Assembly (NCBI GenBank): GCA_963695505.1
Contig: CAVOGX010000002.1
Location: 184,037 to 248,036 of the forward strand
Source: JACSRF01 sp963695505
Lineage (GTDB): Bacteria > Chloroflexota > Anaerolineae > Promineifilales > Promineifilaceae
Direction: 5' to 3'
Length of the DNA stretch: 64,000 nt
The position numbers were made by a program, and so were the translations under genes. The notes beneath the pieces are model-generated. The model had not been told where the DNA came from. It did not search any database and was given only the letters and a program-made list of their open reading frames with translations. The first letter of the stretch is position 1. Every line of letters begins with the position of its first letter. This document shows positions 1 through 7,110 of the stretch, one piece after another.

Positions 1-73
1 CGTAACCCTAATTGTCAGCGAACAAATTTACGACACGTATTTACCCTTTATCATTCGCGACTGATGGGTGTTG

Positions 74-1588
74 CTAGAGGGCATCGAGCAATATTTCTGC
101 CTGCTGCCGCACCAGGCGGCGCTCTTCAGTGTCCAGATGGCGCAAGCCGAGCACGTTTTTGCCTAAGCGCGGGTTGCCGCGCAGCGTTTCCTCGTGTTTA
201 AGTAGGAAATGCCAGTAGAGAGTGTTGAAGGGGCAGGCATCGTTTCCGTGACGCTGCTTGCGGTTAAAGCGGCAGTTGCCACAATAGTCGCTCATCTTGT
301 TGATGTAATTAGCGCTGGCAATGTAAGGCTTGGTGGCGGTGAGGCCGCCATCGGCATTAAGCCCCATGCCGATGACGTTGGGCAGCATCACCCATTCGTA
401 GGCGTCGATATAGGCGGCCTGAAACCAGTCGTTGACCTCAGCCGGGTTCAGCCCGGCCAGCACGGCAAAGTTGCACAGCAGCATCAGCCGCTCAATGTGG
501 TGGGTGTAACCGCTATCTACCGCCCGGCTGATGGCGTGGTGCAGGCAGTTCATGTCGGTCTTACCCGTCCAAAAGAAGTCGGGTAACGGCCGTTCTGCTC
601 CCCAGGCATTCATCTGCTTCATCTCCGGTCCCAAGCGCCAATACTGCCAGTACATGAACTCTCGCCAGCCCAAAATCTGGCGTATAAAGCCCTCCACAGA
701 GTTGATGGGCGCACGGCCGTCGTAATAGGCGCGCTCAGCGCCGCGCACCAGCTCCAGCGGCTCCAGCAGGCCAATGTTGAGGTAGGGCGATAGCACCGAG
801 TGGTAAAGAGTATCGTGGCGCTGGGTCATGGCGTCTTCGTAAGGGCCAAAGTTCGCCAGGCGGTGGGCAATGAAGTTACCGAAGGCGGCCAGCGCTTGCT
901 GGCGCGTCACTGCCAGATCAAAGCCTTCGACCGTTCCAAGACCTGGCATGTCCGCCACCTCGGTCATTACCTGGCGCGTGATCGCATCCGGTTCGAAGCT
1001 GGGAACGGCAGGGGGCTGGTTGGCGGCAGGCAGCGGCTGGCGATTCAGCTTGTCGTAGTTCCACTCCCCGCCAACCGGGTCTTGACCGTCCATGAGCACG
1101 GCGAAATGGCGGCGCATGGCCCGGTAAAAATATTCCTGCACAATGCGCTGGTCGTCGTTGACTTCCTCGTAAGGGTAGGGGTTGTGCTGTCCGGTGAGGA
1201 ATTGGGTGTTGGGCAGCACGGTGACGGGAAGCCCCTGGTGTTCAGAAAGGGCATATTGGTAGGAACGGCCGTGCCAGTCCGCCGCCGCCATCGTGAACAA
1301 CCGCGCCGGATTGTTGGTGTCGATATGGTCTTGCAGGGCTGTAGTGAAATTGGGGGCGGTCAGGTAGTCGACGTGGTAGCCTTGCTCGCGCAATTCTTGG
1401 GCGTAATGGCGCATGGCGCTAAACAACAGCACCAGCTTTTTGCGCTGGTAGCGCAGCTTGCGCCCGCGGGCCAAAGACTGCACCAGCACCACGTGGATGT
1501 TATCGCGGTCGGTTTCAGCCTCCGCTGCAGCCAGTGCAGGGTGGTTGGCCAAAAGTTGATCGCCGAGAATCCAGACGGAAATAGACAT
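74..1588 (-). CDS. phrB: Fe-S cluster (6-4)-type photolyase / cryptochrome-like protein
   Basis: A 504-residue member of the deoxyribodipyrimidine photolyase-related family (PF04244), the prokaryotic FeS-BCP group that repairs UV photoproducts with FAD and carries a 4Fe-4S cluster. The N-terminal Rossmann-like part starts with WILGDQL. The C-terminal part holds the FAD-binding helices, including GWREFMYWQYW. Cysteines at 348, 436, 439 and 452 have the same spacing as the four cluster ligands I recall for Agrobacterium PhrB (350, 438, 441, 454), so the cluster should be intact. The start is an ATG following a repeat-rich spacer. The next gene upstream on this strand is an acyl-CoA synthetase of unrelated function. 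Family assignment is firm; (6-4) lesion specificity is inferred. Confidence 0.93.
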   Translation of the reverse strand: MSISVWILGDQLLANHPALAAAEAETDRDNIHVVLVQSLARGRKLRYQRKKLVLLFSAMRHYAQELREQGYHVDYLTAPNFTTALQDHIDTNNPARLFTMAAADWHGRSYQYALSEHQGLPVTVLPNTQFLTGQHNPYPYEEVNDDQRIVQEYFYRAMRRHFAVLMDGQDPVGGEWNYDKLNRQPLPAANQPPAVPSFEPDAITRQVMTEVADMPGLGTVEGFDLAVTRQQALAAFGNFIAHRLANFGPYEDAMTQRHDTLYHSVLSPYLNIGLLEPLELVRGAERAYYDGRAPINSVEGFIRQILGWREFMYWQYWRLGPEMKQMNAWGAERPLPDFFWTGKTDMNCLHHAISRAVDSGYTHHIERLMLLCNFAVLAGLNPAEVNDWFQAAYIDAYEWVMLPNVIGMGLNADGGLTATKPYIASANYINKMSDYCGNCRFNRKQRHGNDACPFNTLYWHFLLKHEETLRGNPRLGKNVLGLRHLDTEERRLVRQQAEILLDAL

Positions 1589-1682
1589 AATGTTTGGTAG
1601 TTGGATGGTTGGGTAGATTGATAGTTTGTTGGTTTGTTAGTCGGCTGGTTGGAGGGAACCAACGAACTAACTATCCAACCCA
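1589..1682. repeat. Intergenic hairpin built from GGTTNG/CNAACC words
   Basis: The spacer consists of near-tandem GGTTGG, GGTTTG and GTTAGT words, followed after a short loop (GGTTGG-AGGGAA-CCAACG) by reverse-complement words CCAAC, AACTAAC and AACCC. Similar spacers occur at 3222-3337, 34017-34109 and 37940-38010. No T-tract makes it a convincing intrinsic terminator. Confidence 0.6.
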
Positions 1683-3221
1683 CTAACTAAACCTTTCTTG
1701 TAATTCCCGTTTCAAAATCTTTCCTGCGCCGGAAATGGGCAGTTCAGACAAAATTTCAACGTGCCTGGGTACTTTGTATCGCGCCAGGTTCTCTTGCATG
1801 TGCTGCAAGAGTTCGTTGGGGGTGGCGATGGCACCTGGTTTCAATACCACGCAGGCCAGCCCTACCTCGCCCCATTTGGGGTCAGGAATGCCCACCACCG
1901 CGCACATGTGCACGGCCGAATGCCCGTACAGCACCTTCTCAATCTCTGCCGGGTACACGTTCTCCCCGCCAGAAATAAACATATCTTTCTTGCGGTCAAC
2001 AATGGTGAAGTACCACTCTTCGTCATATTTGGCCAGGTCGCCGGTGTGGAACCAGCCCGCCTCATCCATCGCTTTTTCCGTGGCCAGGGGGTTATTGAAG
2101 TAGCCGGAGGACATGCTGGGCCCTTTGAGCACCAGTTCGCCCACCTCATTGGGGCCAAGGGGCCGGTTTTGGTCATCGACAACGCGGGCATCCACGTAAA
2201 AGTTGGGGCGGCCAATGCTGCCCGCCCTGCGAATTGCATCTTCAGCGGCCAGGGCAAAAATGCCGGGGCCAAACTCGGTCATGCCAAACCCTTGCTTGAA
2301 GCGAATTTGTTTTTCGGCCGTGTACTTTTCGACCAGCGGTACAGGCAGGGGCGCACCGCCGCTGGTGCAAAAGCGGAGAGAAGAGAGGTCAACTTCCGCC
2401 CAATTAGGCGCTTGCGTCAGCAGTTGGTACATGGTGGGCACACCGGCAAATACCGTCACCCGCTCCTGCTCAATCAGCGCCAGCACCTGCTGCGGGTCAA
2501 ACTGCCTTACCAAAATGGTGGTACCACCCAATATGATTTGCGGCAGCGTATACACAAACAACCCACCGGTGTGGAAAAGCGGGAAGACGTTCAAGTACAC
2601 GTCGTCGTGGTGCAAGTCATGGATAACCGTGTTTAGGGTGTTCCACCCAATCATGCGGTGGGTGACCTGGGCCGCCTTGGGCAGGCCTGTGGTGCCGCCG
2701 GTGAAAATGAGCGCAGCCACCGATTCTGCCTCCACGTCCTCTTGGTAAACCGGGTCAGCTAGGCTGTCTTGCAGAATGCTGGCAAAGTGCTGGCTGCCGG
2801 GTATGCCGTTGCCTTCAATATGCACAAAGTGGGTCAGACTGGTAACTTCGGGGTCACTTTGCAGATTGGCTACTGCTTCACAGAAATCATCAGAATAGAT
2901 GAGGACCTTGGGTGTGGTGTTATGCAAAATGCCTACCAGTTCGCGCCAGTGCAGGCGCCAATTAAGGGCGGTGTGAATGGCGCCTAGCTTTGCGCAAGCA
3001 AAGAAGGTATCCAGGTGCTCCACGCCGTCCCGCGCCAGAATGGCGACGCGGTCGCCGATGTGAACTTGGGCTTCCTGCTGCAGCCAGTTCGCCAACCGAT
3101 TGGCACGGCCGTTCATCTCAGCGTAGGTCAGCCGCCAAGCGGGTTCCTTGCCCGAGTCCACTATGGCCACCTTGCCTGGGGAATAAATTGCCCGTCTGCC
3201 TAAATAGTCGCCGATGTACAT
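1683..3221 (-). CDS. AMP-dependent acyl-CoA synthetase (long-chain type)
   Basis: A 512-residue ANL-superfamily ligase that adenylates a carboxylic acid and transfers it to CoA. The phosphate-binding loop TGGTTGLPKAA lies near residue 175, followed by GMTEFGP. The motif DRKKDMFISGGENVYPAEIE marks the hinge to the C-terminal domain, and the catalytic lysine sits in SGAGKILKREL at the end. Length is normal and all motifs are present. It lies downstream of a KAS III-like gene on the same strand, separated by a hairpin spacer, which suggests a joint acyl-CoA role. Substrate chain length cannot be read from the sequence; medium or long-chain fatty acids are the usual substrates of this clade. Confidence 0.9.
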   Translation of the reverse strand: MYIGDYLGRRAIYSPGKVAIVDSGKEPAWRLTYAEMNGRANRLANWLQQEAQVHIGDRVAILARDGVEHLDTFFACAKLGAIHTALNWRLHWRELVGILHNTTPKVLIYSDDFCEAVANLQSDPEVTSLTHFVHIEGNGIPGSQHFASILQDSLADPVYQEDVEAESVAALIFTGGTTGLPKAAQVTHRMIGWNTLNTVIHDLHHDDVYLNVFPLFHTGGLFVYTLPQIILGGTTILVRQFDPQQVLALIEQERVTVFAGVPTMYQLLTQAPNWAEVDLSSLRFCTSGGAPLPVPLVEKYTAEKQIRFKQGFGMTEFGPGIFALAAEDAIRRAGSIGRPNFYVDARVVDDQNRPLGPNEVGELVLKGPSMSSGYFNNPLATEKAMDEAGWFHTGDLAKYDEEWYFTIVDRKKDMFISGGENVYPAEIEKVLYGHSAVHMCAVVGIPDPKWGEVGLACVVLKPGAIATPNELLQHMQENLARYKVPRHVEILSELPISGAGKILKRELQERFS

Positions 3222-3337
3222 TTTGTTTCCTTTGGTGGATTGGTTTTTGGTTTGCTGGTTTGTTGGTTATCCAACCAGTCAACTATCTAACCAGCTAACT
3301 ATCAAACCAGCAAACCACCCAAATATCAAACCACCAC
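3222..3337. repeat. Intergenic hairpin built from GGTTNG/CNAACC words
   Basis: The left arm is TTGGTTTGCTGGTTTGTTGG. The right part is a run of AACCAG, CAAACC and ATCAAACCACC words, so the transcript can fold in several registers. It belongs to the same class as 1589-1682 and separates the KAS III-like gene from the acyl-CoA synthetase. Confidence 0.6.
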
Positions 3338-4339
3338 CTACCAAACCCACACACTTGCCGCCATAGCAATGCCGCCGCCGCTGGCGCAAAAGAGCACCTT
3401 GTCGCCGGGTTTTGGGCCGCGCCCCTGCTCAATAGCATCGTCCAGGGCCATGGGAATGCAGGCCGAACCGGTGTAGCCCCATTTATCCATGATCCAGTGA
3501 GTTTTGGCCAGGGGCTGTTGCAAAATTTCCATAATGAGCTTAATGGTGTTCAGATTGAGCTGGGTGAAAAGGTAAAAGTCGATGTCGTCCAAGGTCAGGC
3601 CAGCTTTGTCTACCACCTGGCGCACCAGCCGGGGCCAATGTTCGGTGTTGAAGGTGGCCGGAAATTTGCGCACAAACTGCACGCGGGGCACGCCGCCGTT
3701 GGTGTCCACCGGGGTGGTGGGACAGGCTGCACCGCCGGTGTAAATGCCCAGGGCATCGCTGTAGGTACCATCGGCAAAGCGCTTTCCGGCCAGGAAGCCC
3801 GGTTTGTCGCTAACGCCCAGTACGTTGGCACCCGCGCCATCGGCAAAGAGGGTGCAGGTGTAATGGTCGGTGTAATCGACGAAGCGGCTCATGCCGTATG
3901 CGCCGACAACTAGCACGTAATTTATTTCAGCGTCGGTCATGATGAAGCGCGCAGCCGTTTCCATGGCCGTTGCCCAGCCGGCACAGGCGCAGTTGACGTC
4001 GAAGGTACCCGCGTTTACCGCGCCTAGCTTGCCTTGCAGCACGCTGGAGGTGCCGGGGCTGAGAAAGTCGGGGGTATCGGTGGCCACAATGAGCAGGTTA
4101 ATCTGCTCAGGCGTGAGGCTGGCGCGTGCTAGAGCCTGGCGTGCAGCGTGCAGGGCCAGGTCGCTGGTGGTTTCGTCGGGGGCCATGACGCGTCGTTCCC
4201 GAATACCTACGTTTTCCACCAGCCAGTCGGAGACCGGGCGGTGGAGGATTTCGTCGAAGTAGCTGTTGGGCAAAACCTTGGCGGGCACGTAACGCCCGGT
4301 GCTTAGGATTTGTGCGTAGCGGGTCATAAGTGAGATCAT
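3338..4339 (-). CDS. KAS III-like (FabH-family) condensing enzyme or acyltransferase, degenerate triad
   Basis: A 333-residue thiolase-fold protein of the 3-oxoacyl-ACP synthase III family. The nucleophile is Cys119 in DVNCACAGW, which fits the family pattern D-x-N-x-A-C-x-G. The canonical His (PHQAN) is replaced, as the region reads FTQLNLNT. The canonical Asn (GNTSAAS) is also replaced, reading GYTGSACI. Standard decarboxylative condensation is therefore doubtful, and an acyl transfer or non-decarboxylative role is possible. The first ATG is taken here; a second in-frame ATG at 4327 (MTRYAQ) is equally plausible because neither has a clear Shine-Dalgarno. It is followed on the same strand by an acyl-CoA synthetase. 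Confidence 0.85.
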   Translation of the reverse strand: MISLMTRYAQILSTGRYVPAKVLPNSYFDEILHRPVSDWLVENVGIRERRVMAPDETTSDLALHAARQALARASLTPEQINLLIVATDTPDFLSPGTSSVLQGKLGAVNAGTFDVNCACAGWATAMETAARFIMTDAEINYVLVVGAYGMSRFVDYTDHYTCTLFADGAGANVLGVSDKPGFLAGKRFADGTYSDALGIYTGGAACPTTPVDTNGGVPRVQFVRKFPATFNTEHWPRLVRQVVDKAGLTLDDIDFYLFTQLNLNTIKLIMEILQQPLAKTHWIMDKWGYTGSACIPMALDDAIEQGRGPKPGDKVLFCASGGGIAMAASVWVW

Positions 4340-4358
4340 CCGTTGGGTAAAAAGATAC

Positions 4359-4423
4359 AGGTTACGAGTTTCCAGTTACAATGCAAGGCAGTATGATACC
4401 TGCAACTTGTAACTTGCTGCTAT
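4359..4423. repeat. Imperfect inverted repeat in divergent spacer
   Basis: Words such as GTTACGAGTTTCCAGTTAC on the left are partly complementary to CAACTTGTAACTTGC on the right. The stretch lies in the divergent spacer between the KAS III-like gene and the plus-strand McrC-like gene, so promoters of both should be here, but no clear -35/-10 pair was recognised. Confidence 0.4.
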
Positions 4424-4478
4424 GATGTTAGCATATGAAAGTTACTAGGGGGATACAGAGTAGATTTTGGAGGTTTTC

Positions 4479-5261
4479 TTGGAAACGGGACGGGATCGTT
4501 TTTTAGGTTACTTGCTGCGGGGTACGGCCGTTACTGACCCCCAAAGGTTGCTGGATGAGGATGAGTGGCTCAAACGCCAGTTTGGTATGGCTTATCTGCT
4601 GGCCGACACCCGCTCCAAGCATGATGTCCTGGTTTTCGTCAGTGAAACCCTGCCTTTGCTGCTGCGCCAGCTGCGGCGCACCACCCGCCGGGAGCGCGTT
4701 ACCTTCCAGGGACAGGTGCGCGGGCGCATTGATTGGCCAGCCACCGGCAAAGCTCGCCTGCAAAACGATGTAAATCCCGCCTTGTACGTCTGCCGCCCGC
4801 CGCAGCGCCAGGACAACACCCCCGAAAATCAACTGGTCAAGTATTTATTAGAACGGCTCAATGAACTGGTTCACGATTTGGCGGAAGAGTTGCAGGAGGC
4901 TGAGCTGTGGACGGCCGTTTCCGATACCCACATTCCTTTCAACAAGAGGCTGGCGCAAATCGCCTTTTACCTGCGCCAAACCTTGAATCATGCGCGGTTG
5001 CGGGCGGTGGAATCGCCCCCCAATATCCTTCCCAGTCATTTAATCAAGGCACAGGCTTCCAAAATCGAGCTGTACGGGTACGTTGCCCACCTTTACGCCC
5101 AGTATGAGCGCATTATGCTGCACGGTGACTGGGCCGATATGCGCGCAGTTCTTGGTCAGGCGATTTTGCTGCCCGATCCGGCGACGCCATTTGGCGATGC
5201 CTGCATCCAGTTGGCAGCTTTGGGTTTTGCACAGGCGCGGCAAAAAGCCGATGTGGCTTAG
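4479..5261 (+). CDS. Hypothetical protein, McrC/DUF2357-like
   Basis: About 260 residues, soluble and rich in Arg and Leu. The segment RGRIDWPATGKARL followed by DNTPENQLVKYLLERL resembles the central part of DUF2357/McrC-type proteins, which partner with McrB-like GTPases in modification-dependent restriction. No nuclease motif and no McrB neighbour is present, so a restriction role is not supported here. A TTG start at 4479 is chosen because GGAGG ends five bases upstream; a TTG at 4467 is in frame too. It stands alone on the plus strand, with the methyltransferase converging from the other side four bases after its stop. Family assignment is tentative. Confidence 0.5.
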   Translation: METGRDRFLGYLLRGTAVTDPQRLLDEDEWLKRQFGMAYLLADTRSKHDVLVFVSETLPLLLRQLRRTTRRERVTFQGQVRGRIDWPATGKARLQNDVNPALYVCRPPQRQDNTPENQLVKYLLERLNELVHDLAEELQEAELWTAVSDTHIPFNKRLAQIAFYLRQTLNHARLRAVESPPNILPSHLIKAQASKIELYGYVAHLYAQYERIMLHGDWADMRAVLGQAILLPDPATPFGDACIQLAALGFAQARQKADVA

Positions 5262-5265
5262 ACAA

Positions 5266-5997
5266 TTATGGGCGTAACGGCCGTAACGCCGCAATGCGCA
5301 CTTTTTCCTGCAGCACAATAACCCCAGATTTTGGTGAATTCAACAAATCTTTTATTTGCATAGCCACACGATCATCGATGACGGCATCCTGCCAGTTTTC
5401 GGCCAGGTAGTCCTGCAGCGCTTCTACACTGTCCGCATAGGTGTGGAACATGAAGGTCTCGCGCTGTTGGACGCGGAAGAAGCCGCGCTGCACGACGTTG
5501 GCTAGGGCTTGGTCAGCCTGCCCGTATTCAACGCGGTGGTCGGTTTCGTGCAGCCAGCCTACCAGATGGGTTTCGTCGCCCAACTGCACCACAATTTCTG
5601 GCTCGTCAGGGTGGGGGTGAATATCGAGGAAACGGCCGTTCTCCGCCAGCAGGCTGTGTACTTTTTCCAGGGCATGAACCATGCCCTCCGGAGCAATTCA
5701 TCACAAAGACCAGGAAAGCAAAACCAGGTCAAAACGCTGGTCAATGTTAAAGTTCTCCAGCGTGGTGTCCTGGAAGGTGATTTGTGATTTTAGTTCTGGG
5801 GGAGTTTTGCTTCTGGCTTCGGCAACGCGTTCGCTCTTGGGGTCAATGCCGGTGATATGCTGGACATGGGGGGCAAGCTGGTGGGTTAAACGGCCGTTGC
5901 CGCAGCCTATCTCTAATACATTTTTAGCGGTCAAATTGCCTGCGAAAGCCAGCAATCGGGCCACTTCTCGTTTTTCGGGGTCAACACGAACGCTCAT
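5266..5997 (-). CDS. SAM-dependent methyltransferase with two in-frame TGA codons (candidate selenoprotein)
   Basis: A class I methyltransferase of about 243 residues. The SAM-binding motif VLEIGCGNGRL is near residue 30 and the acidic motif ITGID follows. The reading frame is broken only by TGA TGA at 5698-5703, right after DLVLLSWSL, and continues in the same frame with IAPEGMVHALEKV and a normal C-terminal half. From memory, related methyltransferases have Cys-Cys at this site. A hairpin of bacterial SECIS type starts ten bases after the second TGA (see 5669-5687). The simplest readings are a Sec-Sec protein or a Cys-Cys to stop-stop pseudogene; a frameshift is excluded because the frame is kept. 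No convincing Shine-Dalgarno precedes the ATG at 5997. Confidence 0.75.
5669..5687 (-). promoter_or_regulatory. SECIS-like hairpin downstream of tandem TGA
   Basis: On the coding strand the sequence is AGGGCAT-GGTTC-ATGCCCT, a perfect 7-bp stem with a five-base loop that begins GGU. Ten bases separate the second TGA from the stem and 17 separate it from the loop. This matches the bacterial SECIS layout, in which a stem-loop starts about 11 bases after UGA and a G occupies one of the first two loop positions, as in E. coli fdhF (loop GGUCU). Selenocysteine insertion is inferred; no sel genes are in the window. Confidence 0.65.
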
Positions 5998-6045
5998 ATG
6001 GGAATGTTAGTGCGAATCGGGGGAAGCAGCAAATGGAAGTGGGTA

Positions 6046-6093
6046 CAGGTATGCAAGTTTATCAACCTGCATACCTGTAAACTTGCGTACCTG
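6046..6093. repeat. 16-bp inverted repeat between genes
   Basis: The left arm CAGGTATGCAAGTTTA (6046-6061) pairs at 15 of 16 positions with TAAACTTGCGTACCTG (6078-6093). The 16-base loop contains a further partial copy of the same word. It separates the VOC protein gene from the methyltransferase gene on the minus strand. There is no T-tract in either direction. Confidence 0.6.
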
Positions 6094-6097
6094 CTCT

Positions 6098-6898
6098 TTA
6101 ATAACCGGGCGGAGGATCAACCGGGCCTGAAAATTGCATGATGGTAAAGTTGCCGCCCTGTGGGTCTTGAACCACGGCAAATTGCCCCATCTCGCCGGCC
6201 TGGGTAATTGGCACAAGGATGTTCCCACCCAATTCACCTGCTTTGGCGACTGAGGCGGCTAAATCGGCAACAAGGAAGTAAACGGCCCAATTGGCGGGAA
6301 TACTGGCGTCCCAGTTTTCATCCATTTGCATCATGCCCGCCTGAATGCGTTCTCCAACCTTAAACATGCCATACCCGGTGGGGTCTTCAGCATAGCCCCA
6401 GTCAAAAACTTGCGTGTAGAACGCCTTGGCGGCGGCATTGTCCCGGGTTTGCAGCTCATTCCAGACCAGCGTATTGGGAATATTCACCAACTGCGCGCCA
6501 ATGTGGTTCTTGGGCTGCCAGATGCCGAAGGCAGCCCCCGTGGGGTCCTGGGCCATAGCCATGCGCCCTTCGCTCATCACGTCCATGGCGGGAAACATGA
6601 GGGTGCCGCCTGCAGCAGTTAACTTCTCCGCCACGGCGTCGACATTGGTGTGCTTGACGTAAGAAGACCAGAAGGGTGGAATCCCCTGTCCCTGCATGTC
6701 GGGACTCATGCCGCCAATTCCGGCCACGTTGTAGCCTTCTATTTGGCACATGGTATAGACGCCACCCATGTCAATAGGCCTGTCGTCAAATTCCCACCCA
6801 AACAGCCCGCCATAAAAGGCTTTGGCGGCTTCCTGGTCAGTGGTGGACAAATCAACCCAGCAAAAAAGACCATCGGGATACTGTTTCACAACTTGCAT
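6098..6898 (-). CDS. VOC (glyoxalase/bleomycin-resistance fold) family protein, two-domain
   Basis: 266 residues forming two tandem VOC domains. The first begins at GLFCWVDLSTTD, and the second at LVWNELQTRDNAAAKAFYTQVF. Each has the typical AKAFYxxLFGW helix, and the pattern matches the CFP-30B-like glyoxalase proteins. These bind a metal and catalyse varied isomerisation or ring-opening reactions; the substrate is unknown. The start at 6898 is chosen over an upstream ATG at 6985 because AAGGAG lies seven bases before it and the extra 29 residues resemble no VOC sequence. The gene stands alone after a 100-bp spacer. Both domains are complete. Confidence 0.88.
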   Translation of the reverse strand: MQVVKQYPDGLFCWVDLSTTDQEAAKAFYGGLFGWEFDDRPIDMGGVYTMCQIEGYNVAGIGGMSPDMQGQGIPPFWSSYVKHTNVDAVAEKLTAAGGTLMFPAMDVMSEGRMAMAQDPTGAAFGIWQPKNHIGAQLVNIPNTLVWNELQTRDNAAAKAFYTQVFDWGYAEDPTGYGMFKVGERIQAGMMQMDENWDASIPANWAVYFLVADLAASVAKAGELGGNILVPITQAGEMGQFAVVQDPQGGNFTIMQFSGPVDPPPGY

Positions 6899-7064
6899 AG
6901 CAAAATCTCCTTTTTTGAATAGGGGGTACAATGAATTCGTTGATGCTGCTAAGTGAAAGTGGGTTTGTGCTGCTTTAAAAGCCAACTAAAACAGTATACC
7001 AGAATTAGAACATACGGTCTATGGTTTTGCTGGTGAATATTGCAAGTTTTAAGGTTGGGGAAGA

Positions 7065-7080
7065 GGGAACGGCCGTTCCC
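7065..7080. terminator. Perfect 16-bp palindrome containing ACGGCCGT
   Basis: GGGAACGGCCGTTCCC is fully self-complementary. It lies 31 bases beyond the stop of the alpha-2-macroglobulin gene, and a second ACGGCCGT follows at about 7090. It could act as a transcript-end hairpin, although no T-tract follows. It shows how the genome-wide palindrome extends into a longer hairpin. Confidence 0.4.
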
Positions 7081-7110
7081 CACGTCAGAAACGGCCGTCT
7101 TTCACATTTC

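Noticed and set aside
4479..5261. McrBC restriction system
   Set aside because: No McrB GTPase neighbour and no nuclease motif is visible; only a local DUF2357-like similarity.
5266..5997. Frameshift as the cause of the split methyltransferase
   Set aside because: Both halves are in the same frame with exactly two TGA codons between them.
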